A DNA stretch of 64,000 nt from Pseudolysobacter antarcticus (GCF_004168365.1 NZ_CP035704.1:186001-250000); one strand, 5' to 3'; positions 45,345 to 54,894 are shown, counted from the first letter of the stretch. Notes: generated by a model from the letters alone, not told the origin. Numbers and translations are program-made.

Positions 45345-46508
45345 ATGTACATGCCAACTTTCAACCGTTCTCTCGCAGCATCACTGTGTGTTTTCCTCCT
45401 GTCACGGCTGATTATTTTTGGCATTTGGTCCAGCGTCGCTTGCATTAACGTTGTAACCCCTTCAATCGACGAGGCATTTGCCGATGTAAACATCGTCATT
45501 GATGCCGATCGTGTCGGCCCCGAATTGCGCAAGATCGCGCTCTACAACGACGCTAGTTGGTACTACGGAATTGCTTTGAATGGCTATGAAGCTCGGCCCT
45601 TTGACAAAGGCCGGCAGGCGAATTGGGCTTTTTTTCCGGCCTTTCCGCTGCTCTGGCGCGGTGTCATGGCTACAGGAATGGATGCCGCAGTCTCCGGTTT
45701 GCTTATCTCCAACATTCTTTTTCTGTTGGGATTGTTTTTACTGCACAGACTAACGCTCGATATCGGGCATGACTTGTTTGTAGCCGATAGAGCATTGATG
45801 TTTTTAGCATTCTGTCCGACTAGTTACTTCTTTTCACTACCATGGACCGAATCATTATTCCTCGTCCTAAGTGTCGGTACTTTCCTGGTGATGATAAAAA
45901 AACACTGGGAACTCATGTTCGTTCTCGGGGCCTGCGCTTGCGCATGCCGTTTGGTTGGCTTATTTCTGGTACCAAGCCTATTGCTTTACCTCTGGCCGCA
46001 GCGTGGGGTTATCTCCCGCAAAGCCTGGATTGCGATTGCCGCAATGCCGTTGGGTTTCGTTGCATTCACAATCGTATTATGGAATGACAGCGGAAATTTT
46101 TTTGCCTTCTCTGACATACAGCAAGAATGGGGCCGCCATCTCACTATTCCTTACAAATCGTTCGGCGTCGTTTTAATCAAGCCTTGGTTTCTGGCCTCTG
46201 ATTGGAATCTTCGGCCACTTAATTTTGTGGCATTCTTAGGAGGCTGCTGCGCGTGTTACTGGCTTGCCAGACGTCCCCAAAATTGGGGGCTTGCGCTGTT
46301 TTTAGGGTTAGGTCTCTTGGCGCCCGCATTGACCGGTTCTTTGACGTCGCTTGCTCGTTACAGTTTTGCTCTTTTCCCCTTCGCAATTGCGGCTGGAAAT
46401 GCGTTCAAAAACCCAAAACTAGAACTAAGCTATATCATCCTGTCTGTTACCTTTCTCGTACTTCTGACATTAGCTTTTCAAAAACAGCTTGCATTTGCTG
46501 GCGCCTGA
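45345..46508 (+). CDS. PIG-V-like membrane mannosyltransferase
   Basis: 387 residues; ATG 45345 or 45351. About nine membrane helices. The first large loop carries YNDASWYYGIALNGYE and the next segment NWAFFPAFPLLWRG, the pattern of PIG-V/GPI mannosyltransferase-2-like proteins with a catalytic Asp in the first loop. These use a polyprenyl-phosphate sugar as donor, so it may glycosylate lipids or exported proteins. The gene is AT-richer than its neighbours with more relaxed third positions, suggesting recent transfer. It is followed after 14 bases by a Sel1-like gene. Confidence 0.85.
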   Translation: MYMPTFNRSLAASLCVFLLSRLIIFGIWSSVACINVVTPSIDEAFADVNIVIDADRVGPELRKIALYNDASWYYGIALNGYEARPFDKGRQANWAFFPAFPLLWRGVMATGMDAAVSGLLISNILFLLGLFLLHRLTLDIGHDLFVADRALMFLAFCPTSYFFSLPWTESLFLVLSVGTFLVMIKKHWELMFVLGACACACRLVGLFLVPSLLLYLWPQRGVISRKAWIAIAAMPLGFVAFTIVLWNDSGNFFAFSDIQQEWGRHLTIPYKSFGVVLIKPWFLASDWNLRPLNFVAFLGGCCACYWLARRPQNWGLALFLGLGLLAPALTGSLTSLARYSFALFPFAIAAGNAFKNPKLELSYIILSVTFLVLLTLAFQKQLAFAGA

Positions 46509-46522
46509 CGAAATAAAGGTGA

Positions 46523-47161
46523 ATGTTATGCGATATGGAGATCGCCTGCCTGCTCGCATGCAGCGCGGCAGTTTCGGCATCACAGCTTGCTACGACCAGT
46601 GAGGATATGCCCGGGAGGTTTCTGCCTGGCAAATACTTCCAATACAAAGCCCAGATCTATCTGAAGAAAAAGGATTATGCGATTTCGCTGGAAATGTCCA
46701 AGTTGGCCAGTTACTGGGCGGACAAGACGGCGCAGTACAATGTCGGCATCCTGTACTTCACCGGCACGGGTATAGCGCAAGACAAGGTGCGCGGTGTGGC
46801 ATGGCTGCATATTGCGGCGGAGCATAAAAGTCCTGTCGCCGTGCATGCATTGGAGCTGGCTGATGCCGAACTGACACCGCAACAGCGCTTGGAGGCAGTG
46901 GCGATCTGGCATGAGCTCGATCTTACCTACGACGACGCCGTAACGTTACGCAGAGCAAAAGCCCATTTCGACGCTGAAAAACGCAACGTCACCGGTTCAC
47001 GAGTCGGCTTCGTCGGCGCTCTGCATATCACGGATGCGAGTGGCTCATATACCGGCGATCAGTATTACGCTAAACAGCAAAGAGACTTCGATACCTTTGT
47101 CGAAGATAACTTCGGTCACGGCCATGTTGATATCGGAGCGATCGAGCCGGTAACAAATTAA
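46523..47161 (+). CDS. Sel1-like repeat protein, probably exported
   Basis: 212 residues from ATG 46523 behind AAAGGTGA. The short hydrophobic start (MEIACLLACSAAVSAS) may be a signal peptide. A Sel1-type helical pair is visible: YNVGILYFTGTGIAQDKVRGVAWLHIAAEH in part, preceded by a TPR-like helix (KKKDYAISLEMSKLASYW). The C-terminal third (GFVGALHITDASGSYTGDQYY) has no match I know. It probably acts as a protein-binding scaffold. Possible operon with the mannosyltransferase. Confidence 0.8.
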   Translation: MLCDMEIACLLACSAAVSASQLATTSEDMPGRFLPGKYFQYKAQIYLKKKDYAISLEMSKLASYWADKTAQYNVGILYFTGTGIAQDKVRGVAWLHIAAEHKSPVAVHALELADAELTPQQRLEAVAIWHELDLTYDDAVTLRRAKAHFDAEKRNVTGSRVGFVGALHITDASGSYTGDQYYAKQQRDFDTFVEDNFGHGHVDIGAIEPVTN

Positions 47162-47251
47162 AACATCCGTAATCAAGTCGTCGCGGCAATAGTCCGCGCA
47201 TGAGGAGTCTTGAAATAACGAAACCGCAAATCCTGCCGCGGATGCTGAATC

Positions 47252-47653
47252 TCAATGCTGTGCAATATCCGGCAGCCCACTCATCAGCACCCAGCGTTTG
47301 CCTTTCTCGTCGTAGTGCCAAGTCTGGTGATCAATCACGCTGCGTTCCTGTTGCGTGTTGAGATTGACCAGGCCGATCTCGACGATCACTTGCACTTCGC
47401 CGACCTTGACCGCGACGGGATCGCCTTCGTGGTAGAAGCTCACCTTGTATTGGCGGAAGCGTTCCAGATCCAGCGACGTCAGCGGATGCGCCTTCAATGT
47501 TTCGGGGTCGACCAGCGATTGCGCCTGCGCCCAATCACCCCAGCGGATCGTGGCGGCATAACTCTGCAGGGTGTCATCGAGCAAACGCGCCTTGGTGTCG
47601 CTGGCGCAGCCGGGCAGCAGAATGATAAGCAGGGGAATCAGCAGTCGGCGCAT
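47252..47653 (-). CDS. Small lipoprotein
   Basis: 133 residues. Lipobox LLPGC at 13-17 makes it a probable lipoprotein; Ser at +3 and Ala at +2 suggest outer-membrane sorting. The mature part (SYAATIRWGDWAQAQSLVD, FRQYKVSFYHEGDP, TWHYDEKGKRWVLMSGLPD) resembles small NTF2-like or DUF-type lipoproteins of gammaproteobacteria, but I cannot name the family. It is 31 bases downstream of the thioesterase gene on the same strand, so probably the same transcript. Confidence 0.85.
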   Translation of the reverse strand: MRRLLIPLLIILLPGCASDTKARLLDDTLQSYAATIRWGDWAQAQSLVDPETLKAHPLTSLDLERFRQYKVSFYHEGDPVAVKVGEVQVIVEIGLVNLNTQQERSVIDHQTWHYDEKGKRWVLMSGLPDIAQH

Positions 47654-47684
47654 GACGGTATTCCTTGACGCAGGAGGTTCCGCA

Positions 47685-48209
47685 TTATGCCGGTTTTGGG
47701 TCGCGCCGCATCGCTACAAAACGTGCTTCCAGGGTGGCGGCATCACGACCGTCGTCGAGGCGAATGCGGCTGTGCGTGCGCAGGCGGGCGCGGCCGCGGT
47801 TGTGCAAAGTCTGCACGAAGATATCCCAATCCTCGCCGTCGGCCAGCATTGCCTGTGCGCTGAAATCCTGCCAAACCGGCATCAGGTAACGCGCGGTGCT
47901 GTCTTGCACGTAGACGTCATAATCCATGCCTTCTTCGCCGAGACGCAGCGCGATCAGGCCCCAGCCGGACAAGGTCAGCACGCTGCTGAGGCTGCCGCCG
48001 AATGCGCAACCCTTGTCGTTGACGTTGGGCGCGAGCGGCGCGCTCAAGGTGCAGGTGATGCCATCGAATGCCTGCAGCCGAACCTGCATCGCACGCACCA
48101 GCGGAATGCTGTGCAAAAGCTCGTGTTGCCACGCCGTGCACAACGCTACGGTCTGTGCTGCGGTGACGGACTTGGCGGCGACAGCGGGGCGATTGGCAAA
48201 TTCGATCAT
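47685..48209 (-). CDS. YiiD C-terminal-type thioesterase
   Basis: 174 residues with a hotdog-fold thioesterase of the YiiD_C kind: LHSIPLVRAMQVRLQAFDG, ITCTLSAPLAPNVNDKGCAFGGSLSS and WGLIALRL. The Asn/Asp and Gly-rich helix start form the acyl-CoA site. The substrate is unknown. The first gene of a likely two-gene unit with the lipoprotein, divergent from hemD. Confidence 0.88.
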   Translation of the reverse strand: MIEFANRPAVAAKSVTAAQTVALCTAWQHELLHSIPLVRAMQVRLQAFDGITCTLSAPLAPNVNDKGCAFGGSLSSVLTLSGWGLIALRLGEEGMDYDVYVQDSTARYLMPVWQDFSAQAMLADGEDWDIFVQTLHNRGRARLRTHSRIRLDDGRDAATLEARFVAMRRDPKPA

Positions 48210-48364
48210 GACAAGTCAGCTGATTGGAGGCGCGGAAGTGTGCCGGGCAAGGGACGACAAGACAAGCATTACGCCGTCTGCACATGGCGTGCTGTTAGCA
48301 TGGCGCGATATGCATGGTGCGTCTGAACTATTACGGATGTAAGGCCGGATTGGATGTGTTGCAA

Positions 48365-49174
48365 ATGGATTCCGACATGAGCGCGACGGCAGTCGGCGGC
48401 AACGCTGCAGCGCTCGCGGGTGCGAGCGTGATCGTGACGCGACCAGTCGGCGGTGGCGATGCGCTGAAGCGGCGCATCCTCAACCTCGGCGGTCGCGCTT
48501 TGAGCCTGCCCGGCAGCAGTTTGCGGGCGCTTGTTGATACGCCTGCGCTGCGTGCGCAATTGCGCGCGGCACGCGATGCGGATCGGGTGATTTTCAGCAG
48601 TCCGGCGGCGGTGCGTTTTGCATTTGCGTTGTGGCCGGCATTGCGCTTCGGCCGCAGCACGCAGGTATTCGGTGTCGGTGCGGCAACCGGTCGTGCCTTG
48701 TCGCGGCTTGGCATGGTGAATGCCGTGACGCCGTCGCGGCAGGATAGTGAAGGACTGCTCGCGTTGCCGCAACTCAAGCAGCTGCGCGGACTGCGCGTGG
48801 CCCTGATCGGCGCGCCGGGCGGGCGTGAATTGTTGCCGCAGAGCCTGATCCGGCGCGGCGCGCAACTGACGCGGATCGGGGTATATCAGCGCCTGCCGCC
48901 GCGGCTGAATCGTCGCCATTTCGCCGCGATAGAAACGCTATCCGCGCCGTGTTTTCTGTTGCTCAGCAGCGAGCAAACCTTGGCTAATATCTGTCATGTG
49001 TTGCCTGCCGATATTTTGGCGCGATTGCATCCTGTCGAAGTCATCGCCAGCAGTGCACGCGTCGCCGTGGCGGCGCGCGAATGCGGATTTGCGAGCGTCA
49101 CCTTGGCGCGATCCGCCGCCAGCGATGATTTGATCGCTGCGGCGATAGGCGCTTTGGCGCGACACCGGTTGTAA
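48365..49174 (+). CDS. hemD: Uroporphyrinogen-III synthase
   Basis: 269 residues from ATG 48365 (48377 also possible). Two Rossmann-like lobes: ASVIVTRPVGGGDALKRRI, VIFSSPAAVRFAFALWP, VFGVGAATGRALSRLG, LIGAPGGRELLPQSLIRRGA, VYQRLPP, and the C-terminal VEVIASSARVAVAARECGF. The family is poorly conserved, but order and context (hemX and hemY follow) settle it. It closes hydroxymethylbilane to uroporphyrinogen III. hemC, often adjacent, is not here. Confidence 0.93.
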   Translation: MDSDMSATAVGGNAAALAGASVIVTRPVGGGDALKRRILNLGGRALSLPGSSLRALVDTPALRAQLRAARDADRVIFSSPAAVRFAFALWPALRFGRSTQVFGVGAATGRALSRLGMVNAVTPSRQDSEGLLALPQLKQLRGLRVALIGAPGGRELLPQSLIRRGAQLTRIGVYQRLPPRLNRRHFAAIETLSAPCFLLLSSEQTLANICHVLPADILARLHPVEVIASSARVAVAARECGFASVTLARSAASDDLIAAAIGALARHRL

Positions 49175-49218
49175 AAAACATGTTAAATCCCGCACATTTC
49201 CGCTAGCATTCTCAACCT

Positions 49219-50328
49219 ATGGACGACAATTTGAATAGCGAAATCAGCAGCGTATCCGCGACACCGGCGCAAATTCCCACACGCGCCGTCAGACCGCGCG
49301 GCATTCTCGCGATCGTGCTGGCGTTGCTGGCGCTGATCGCGGCGGCATATTCGGCATGGGGCGTGTATCGACTGCAACATCCGCAGGATGCGAACAGTCT
49401 GCGCACACGTCTTGATCAATTGGGTACGCAACTCGACGGCACCCAGCGCAGCGTGGAATCGAATCAGCGCGAAAGCGAGAGTTTCCGTGCACGCGCCAAG
49501 GATATCGATGGCGTCAACAAATCGCTGCGCGAAGAAGTGTTGGGTCTGTCCGAGCGCACGCGCCTGCTCGAAGATGCGGTGACCAATCTCGCCGAAAAAC
49601 GTTTGTCCGGCCACGATGCGCTCGCGCTGAACGAGGCCGAGTTGCTATTGCTGCTCGGGCAACAACGTTATGCCCTGTTCCATGATGCCGCGGCGACGAT
49701 CGCGGCATATCGCCAGGCCGACATGGCGCTCGCGGAAACCGACGATCCGGCATTCGTCGGCGTACGCCAGACCGTTGCCGCCGAGATCGAGGCGCTGAAT
49801 GCGCAGCAGGACAAAGGCGTGAACGTCGCAGTCACGGCGATCGATCAGCTGCGCGGTCGCCTCGCCAAATTGCCGCTCGCGCAGGGCCGGCAAACGCCAG
49901 CGTCGGAGACACCGGCAGCGGATGAATCACGCTTGTGGCGCGTCGTGAGTCAGTTCGTGCGTGTCAGCCACGATCAGGATGTGCTGGCCAGCGTGCATGC
50001 GCGCGGCGGCGAACTCGGCGGTGAACTCATTGCGCTGGATCTCAGTGTGGCGCAATCGGCCTTGCTCGCGCGCGATGCGACGGCGTATCACGATGCGTTG
50101 CAACGCGTGCGTCTGGCGTGTGCGCAGCGTTACGCTGCGACCGATCCGGCCGTGATCGAAATCCTTGCCGAGCTCGATAAACTCATCGCCATGCCGCTGG
50201 CCGCGCCAGCGCCGGGCATTCTCGGCAGCGCGCTCAAGGAACTGCGCAATCTGCGCATCACCCATGCCTTGCAGCGCTCGCCCAAAGCCGCGCCCGCAGC
50301 GACTGCCGCGAGTGCGGGTCAATCATGA
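49219..50328 (+). CDS. hemX: HemX-family membrane protein
   Basis: 369 residues. One membrane helix near 30-48 (AIVLALLALIAAAYSAWG), then a coiled coil (LRTRLDQLGTQLDGTQRSVES, ARAKDIDGVNKSLREEVLGL) and a periplasmic helical domain (ALALNEAELLLLLGQQRYALF, RLWRVVSQFVRVS). HemX is often misnamed uroporphyrinogen C-methyltransferase; no SAM motif is present. It is the middle gene of hemDXY, overlapping hemY by four bases. Presumed to assist haem synthesis at the membrane. Confidence 0.93.
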   Translation: MDDNLNSEISSVSATPAQIPTRAVRPRGILAIVLALLALIAAAYSAWGVYRLQHPQDANSLRTRLDQLGTQLDGTQRSVESNQRESESFRARAKDIDGVNKSLREEVLGLSERTRLLEDAVTNLAEKRLSGHDALALNEAELLLLLGQQRYALFHDAAATIAAYRQADMALAETDDPAFVGVRQTVAAEIEALNAQQDKGVNVAVTAIDQLRGRLAKLPLAQGRQTPASETPAADESRLWRVVSQFVRVSHDQDVLASVHARGGELGGELIALDLSVAQSALLARDATAYHDALQRVRLACAQRYAATDPAVIEILAELDKLIAMPLAAPAPGILGSALKELRNLRITHALQRSPKAAPAATAASAGQS

Positions 50329-51581
50329 GGACGTGGTGGATACTCCTGCTGCTGCTGGCCATCGCCGTGGCGGCAGCGTTTGGCTGGCACGCGCTGGCGC
50401 TCGATCCGGGCTACGTGCTGATCCGCGTGCACGACACGCGCATCGAAACGTCGCTGGTGTTTGCGGTGATCGCATCGGTGCTCGTCGTGCTGTTGCTGAT
50501 CGTCGTATGGCAACTGTTGCGCTGGCCGTTTCGCACGTGGAACCGGCGCACGCGTCGGCTCGGTCGCGAACGTCTGGCGATCGGTTTACTGGCGCTCACC
50601 GAGGGCCGTTATCCGCTCGCGCAGCGCGAACTCGCGCGCGTCGCTGGCAATCCGCGCCTGCACGCACCGGCGTGGCTCGCGTTGTCGCGCGCCGCACATG
50701 CCAGTGGCGATGTCGCGGGTACCGAAGCCGCATTGAACGAAGCCGCTACCGATGCACCGGTGGCGGCGCTCGCGCTGCGCACGCGGTTTCAACTCGAACG
50801 CGGTGAGGCGCGCCAGGCATTGGCGTTGCTCAAGCCGGAAGCCGCCAACGACAATCTCGCGCCATCGTCGTGGCATATGCTGGTCGAAGCGGCCTTGGCA
50901 TGTGGCGATCACGCCGCGGCGCGCAACGGTCTGGTCGCGTTGTTGCGCAGTCAGACCTTGACCAGCAGCGCCGCCGAAGCACTCGAACAACGCGTGCTGG
51001 TAGATGCACTCGGCGCAGCCAGCGACGGTACCGCGCTGACCGCGTTGTGGTCGGTATTGAGTCGCACGCAACGGCGTATTCCCGAAGTGGTATGCGCGTA
51101 TGCGCAACGCGCCGCGGCGCTCGGGCAAACCCTTGCCGGCATGAGCGAAGTCGAGGCGACCTTGCGCAAGGAATGGTCCGAATTGCTCGTGCGCTGTTAT
51201 GGCGAGCTTGGTCCCGCCGAGGCCGAGACGCGCCTGCGCAATGCCGAGAGCTGGCTGCGCACCCAACCGAACAGTGCCGCGTTATTGCTGACGCTCGGAC
51301 GCCTCTGCCGCGATCAGGCCTTGTGGGGCAAGGCGCAGGAATATCTCGAACGCGGACTAGCCATCCAGGAGAGTGCCGCGCTGTGGGAAACCCTCGCGGA
51401 TTGCTGCGTCGGCGCGGGCGACAATGCCACCGCCAGCCAGTGCTACAGCAACGCCTTGCGTTATACGCGCGGCGAAACCACGCAGGCATTGGCGACGCGA
51501 CGCACACCGGGCGGTTTGCTCACGCACGCGATTGTGGTCGAGGAACGCAGCGAGCATGGCGTGCCGCGCCTGCGGCAATAA
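50325..51581 (+). CDS. hemY: HemY-type TPR membrane protein of haem synthesis
   Basis: 418 residues; the ATG overlaps the hemX stop. Two N-terminal membrane helices (ILLLLLAIAVAAAFGWHAL and LVFAVIASVLVVLLLIVVW) are followed by the HemY_N motif WRTRR-like stretch (FRTWNRRTRRLGRERLAIGLLALTEG in part) and tandem TPRs (LTLGRLCRDQALWGKAQEYLERG in part, WETLADCCVGAG). This is the proteobacterial HemY, not the Bacillus oxidase of the same name. Thought to scaffold late haem enzymes at the inner membrane. Confidence 0.94.
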   Translation: MRTWWILLLLLAIAVAAAFGWHALALDPGYVLIRVHDTRIETSLVFAVIASVLVVLLLIVVWQLLRWPFRTWNRRTRRLGRERLAIGLLALTEGRYPLAQRELARVAGNPRLHAPAWLALSRAAHASGDVAGTEAALNEAATDAPVAALALRTRFQLERGEARQALALLKPEAANDNLAPSSWHMLVEAALACGDHAAARNGLVALLRSQTLTSSAAEALEQRVLVDALGAASDGTALTALWSVLSRTQRRIPEVVCAYAQRAAALGQTLAGMSEVEATLRKEWSELLVRCYGELGPAEAETRLRNAESWLRTQPNSAALLLTLGRLCRDQALWGKAQEYLERGLAIQESAALWETLADCCVGAGDNATASQCYSNALRYTRGETTQALATRRTPGGLLTHAIVVEERSEHGVPRLRQ

Positions 51582-51623
51582 TCCAGACGCGTCGGTATCA
51601 GTGCGCTGCCAGCGTTCGTTATT

Positions 51624-52196
51624 TCAGCGATGCAAGTTTTCTATCGAATCGATACGACCATCGATCAAGGTCAGCACGCGCACGAACGTGTTCTCGCCGA
51701 AATCGTAGATCCACTCTTCGCGCCGCACATCACGATAACGCTCGTTGCCGCGACCATCGCGTCGCACAGCGGTGGAATACAGATTGCGTTGTGAGGCGGG
51801 CGTGCCGCAGCGCGCGACCAGTTCACCCGAGGTCAGGCCGCGCACGATCGCGTTCACATCGCAGTTCTCGCCGAGTTCGTTGAAGCCATAGGACAGCGGC
51901 GTTTCCTTGAACATGCGGCCGTTGCGAAACAGGATCTGGGTGATGAACTGGCGCGGGCCGAAGTTGAAATACCAGACCTCGTAACTGACTTCGTTTTGCA
52001 GTTCGATCGGGCCGCCCGCGCCTTGCACATCAAGCGCGGTGTAGCGATCGATCCAGTACGGCTGGCCGCAGCGGTCGCGCACCTGGAAATCCTGATCGCC
52101 ATCGAGCACCAGACGCGAGCCGCAACGCAATGCGTGCGCTGAGGAAACGAAACCACCGAACAGCATCAGCAGCAACAACACACGCCAGAGTTTCAT
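51624..52196 (-). CDS. DUF2845-family exported protein
   Basis: 190 residues from ATG 52196. The signal peptide (LLLLMLFGGFVSSAHA) is followed by LRCGSRLV...GDQDFQVRDRCGQP, YEVWYFNFGPRQFITQILFRNG, VARCGTPASQ and EEWIYDFGENTFVRVLTLIDG, two related Cys-containing halves typical of DUF2845. Function unknown; periplasmic. It sits 23 bases downstream of the reductase gene on the same strand. Confidence 0.9.
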   Translation of the reverse strand: MKLWRVLLLLMLFGGFVSSAHALRCGSRLVLDGDQDFQVRDRCGQPYWIDRYTALDVQGAGGPIELQNEVSYEVWYFNFGPRQFITQILFRNGRMFKETPLSYGFNELGENCDVNAIVRGLTSGELVARCGTPASQRNLYSTAVRRDGRGNERYRDVRREEWIYDFGENTFVRVLTLIDGRIDSIENLHR

Positions 52197-52219
52197 CGAT
52201 GATCCCATTAACCGTGCCG

Positions 52220-53272
52220 TTACAAGCCGTGGATGCCGGCGCGGCTCTGCAAGATCTGCGCGAGCACGTCCGGCGCGTAATCGAATGAATCGTAGTAGAG
52301 CCGTTGTTCGGACAATCCGGCCTGAACAAAGTTGCGCCGGCCGGCATCGATCAGCGCGGGCGGGCCGCTCATGTAAACATCAAAACCGGAGAGATCGGGA
52401 TGGTCTTCGAGCACGGCGTCGTGCACCAGGCCTTGACGCAAATCGCCGCCCGCCTCGGGATCGGAAAGCACCGGCGTAAAACTCAGATTATCCAGCTCGC
52501 GCGCCCAGCGTTGCGGCAACTCGCGCAGATACAAATCGCCGCTGTTGCGCGCACCCCAATACAGGTGCATCTCGCGGCGCGAGCCGAGATGCAGGAAATG
52601 CTCGACCAGCGCCTTGATTGGCGCGAAGCCGGTGCCGCCGGCCATGAGGATCATCGGTCGTTCGCTGTCTTCGCGCGGCACAAACGTACCGAGCGGACCT
52701 TCGACATTCAGAGTCGCGCCGATCTGCAATTGCTCGAAAACATACTGCGTGAAACCGCCGCCGGCGACATGGCGGATATGCAGCTCGACATGTTCGTTGT
52801 CATGCGGCGCATTCGCGATCGAAAACGCGCGGCGCTTGCGGTCGTCGAGAATTACGTCGAGATATTGCCCGGCCAGATAACGCAGCTTTTCGCCATCCGC
52901 CGCGCGCAAATCCAGCCGCATCACATCCGGCGCGAGGCGATCCTTGCGCACCACGTCGAGGGCCAGCTGGCGCTTTGGAATATCCGCCACCGAGGCGACT
53001 TCGCGTGCGGCGATGGTCAGGTCTGATCCCGGCACGGCCTGGCACAACAACACTTCATGGCGTGCGAGTTCCGACGCGTTTAACGCACTCGGCGGATTGC
53101 GCGGGTAATGGCATTGGCCGCTGATCAAGGTCGCTTTGCAACTGCCGCAGACGCCCGCTAGGCACGAATACGGTAACGCGAGACCGGCGCGGCGCGCGGC
53201 TTCGAGCACGGTTTCGTTGGCCTCGACGACAAACTGTTTGCCGCTGGCTTGCAAGGTGACGGTGTAGGGCAC
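52220..53272 (-). CDS. 2Fe-2S ferredoxin-type NAD(P)H:flavin reductase (CDP-6-deoxy-glucoseen-reductase-like)
   Basis: 350 residues from GTG 53272 behind AAGG. An N-terminal plant-type ferredoxin (SCLAGVCGSCKATLISGQC, four Cys) is followed by an FAD domain (RAFSIANAPHDNEHVELHIR) and an NAD domain (ILMAGGTGFAPIKALVEHFL, VYMSGPPALIDA). Closest annotated relatives are CDP-6-deoxy-delta-3,4-glucoseen reductases and oxygenase reductases. No dideoxysugar genes are nearby, so a general reductase role (ubiquinone or oxygenase partner) is as likely. Confidence 0.92.
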   Translation of the reverse strand: MPYTVTLQASGKQFVVEANETVLEAARRAGLALPYSCLAGVCGSCKATLISGQCHYPRNPPSALNASELARHEVLLCQAVPGSDLTIAAREVASVADIPKRQLALDVVRKDRLAPDVMRLDLRAADGEKLRYLAGQYLDVILDDRKRRAFSIANAPHDNEHVELHIRHVAGGGFTQYVFEQLQIGATLNVEGPLGTFVPREDSERPMILMAGGTGFAPIKALVEHFLHLGSRREMHLYWGARNSGDLYLRELPQRWARELDNLSFTPVLSDPEAGGDLRQGLVHDAVLEDHPDLSGFDVYMSGPPALIDAGRRNFVQAGLSEQRLYYDSFDYAPDVLAQILQSRAGIHGL

Positions 53273-53491
53273 GACGAAGCCTTTGAACGATAATGCAACG
53301 CAGATGGCGGCGCGCTCTTGCAACTCAAGCGCCGTAATTTGCGGCGAGCGTGGAGTTGCGACAAGCGTGAGCCAAACGGCAAGTGTAGAGGCCGGCGCGT
53401 CATCCGGCTATTCGGCCCGGCTGGCTATCGGTAGCGCCGGGCGCCAGCGCGCGACTTGCTATAGTCGCAACTACTTCATCGGGAGAGAAAA

Positions 53492-53926
53492 ATGGCACTG
53501 TGGAAACGTAATGCAACCGTCGAACAATTGAACGCGGCCGGGCACAACACCTTGCTGCAGGCGCTCGGCATCCAGGTCACCGAGATCGGCGAGGATTTCG
53601 TGCGCGGCACGATGCCGGTCGATGCGCGCACGCATCAGCCGTATGGCTTGCTGCACGGCGGCGCGTCGGTCGCGCTCGCGGAAACCCTCGGCAGCACGGC
53701 GGCGGCGTTGTGCGTCGAAAATCCGCAGATGGCCGTGGTCGGCCTGGGTATCAACGCCAATCATATTCGCGCCGTGACCAGTGGCAGCGTCACCGGCACC
53801 GCGCGCGCGCTGCATGTCGGGCGCACCACCCAGGTGTGGGAAATCCGCATCGAGGACGATCAGCAGCGGCTGGTCTGCATTTCGCGCCTGACCATGGCCG
53901 TGGTGCCGCGCCCGCCGTCGGCCTGA
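53492..53926 (+). CDS. Hotdog-fold acyl-CoA thioesterase (PaaI/YdiI type)
   Basis: 144 residues behind GGGAGAG. The PaaI-type signature YGLLHGGASVALAETLGSTA has the catalytic-site Gln/His-Gly-Gly region and Glu. IRAVTSGSVTGTARALHVGRTTQVWEI in part is the tetramer strand region. It hydrolyses aryl- or fatty-acyl-CoA esters; YdiI/MenI relatives act on 1,4-dihydroxy-2-naphthoyl-CoA, but no menaquinone genes are here. 11 bases upstream of srkA, likely co-transcribed. Confidence 0.93.
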   Translation: MALWKRNATVEQLNAAGHNTLLQALGIQVTEIGEDFVRGTMPVDARTHQPYGLLHGGASVALAETLGSTAAALCVENPQMAVVGLGINANHIRAVTSGSVTGTARALHVGRTTQVWEIRIEDDQQRLVCISRLTMAVVPRPPSA

Positions 53927-53937
53927 TCGCGCTGCGC

Positions 53938-54894
53938 ATGACGATGAATGCGACCCCGTATGCCGGACTGAATCCGGATACCGTGCTTGCGGCGGTTGAG
54001 TCGGTCGGATTGTTGACCGATGGTCGCTTGCAGGCGCTCAACAGTTACGAAAATCGCGTGTATCAACTCGGGATCGAAGACGGTCAGCCGCTGATCGCGA
54101 AATTCTACCGGCCCGGGCGCTGGTCGGATGCGGCGATTCTCGAAGAGCACGAGTTTTCGCGCGAGCTGGCCGATGCCGAGTTGCCAGTCGTGGCGCCGTT
54201 GCAATTCCACAATTCCACATTGCTGCATTTTGCACATTTCCCGTTTGCATTGTTTCCGCGCCAGGGCGGTCGTGCGCCGGAACTGGAATCGGCACAGCAT
54301 CTGAGCTGGATGGGTCGCCTGCTGGCACGACTGCACGGCATCGGTGCGCGTGGCAGTTTCCGCGAACGTGGCCGCATTGATCTGGCAACTTATGTGCATC
54401 TGCCGGCGCAGGCGGTGCGTGCTTCCGGCCTGCTGCCCGATTACCTGCAGGATCGTTATGAGCAGCGCATCACCACGCTGGAGTCGTTACTCGCCGCACA
54501 TTTTTCGGCGGCGGGCGATATCGCCACGCTGCGGCTGCACGGCGATTGCCACCTTGGCAATGTATTGTGGACGGATTCCGGTCCGCATTTCGTCGATCTT
54601 GACGATGCGCGTATGGGGCCGGCGGTGCAGGATTTATGGATGCTGGCGCCCGAGCGTCGCGCGCTGGATCTGTTGCTCGAAGGTTATGCCGAGTTCCGCG
54701 ATTTCGACTATCGCGAGCTCGCGCTGATCGAGCCGTTGCGTATCATGCGGCAGATTCATTTTGCCGGCTGGATCGCCGCGCGCTGGTCCGATCCGGCGTT
54801 CCCGCTGGCATTTCCGTGGGCCGGCGAAACGCGCTGGTGGGAGCAGCATCTCGATGATCTGCACGATGCCGAGCGTCTGCTATCTGACTCCTGA
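53938..54894 (+). CDS. srkA: Stress response kinase A (YihE family)
   Basis: 318 residues from ATG 53938 (or 53944); the long frame to 53710 runs inside the previous gene and is rejected. APH-type kinase fold: N-lobe LNSYENRVYQLGIEDG and LIAKFYRPGRWS (Lys), catalytic loop LRLHGDCHLGNVLW (Asp, Asn) and metal-binding FVDLDDARMGPAVQDLW. In E. coli this kinase counters MazE/F-type and envelope-stress death. Typical size and motifs. Confidence 0.96.
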   Translation: MTMNATPYAGLNPDTVLAAVESVGLLTDGRLQALNSYENRVYQLGIEDGQPLIAKFYRPGRWSDAAILEEHEFSRELADAELPVVAPLQFHNSTLLHFAHFPFALFPRQGGRAPELESAQHLSWMGRLLARLHGIGARGSFRERGRIDLATYVHLPAQAVRASGLLPDYLQDRYEQRITTLESLLAAHFSAAGDIATLRLHGDCHLGNVLWTDSGPHFVDLDDARMGPAVQDLWMLAPERRALDLLLEGYAEFRDFDYRELALIEPLRIMRQIHFAGWIAARWSDPAFPLAFPWAGETRWWEQHLDDLHDAERLLSDS

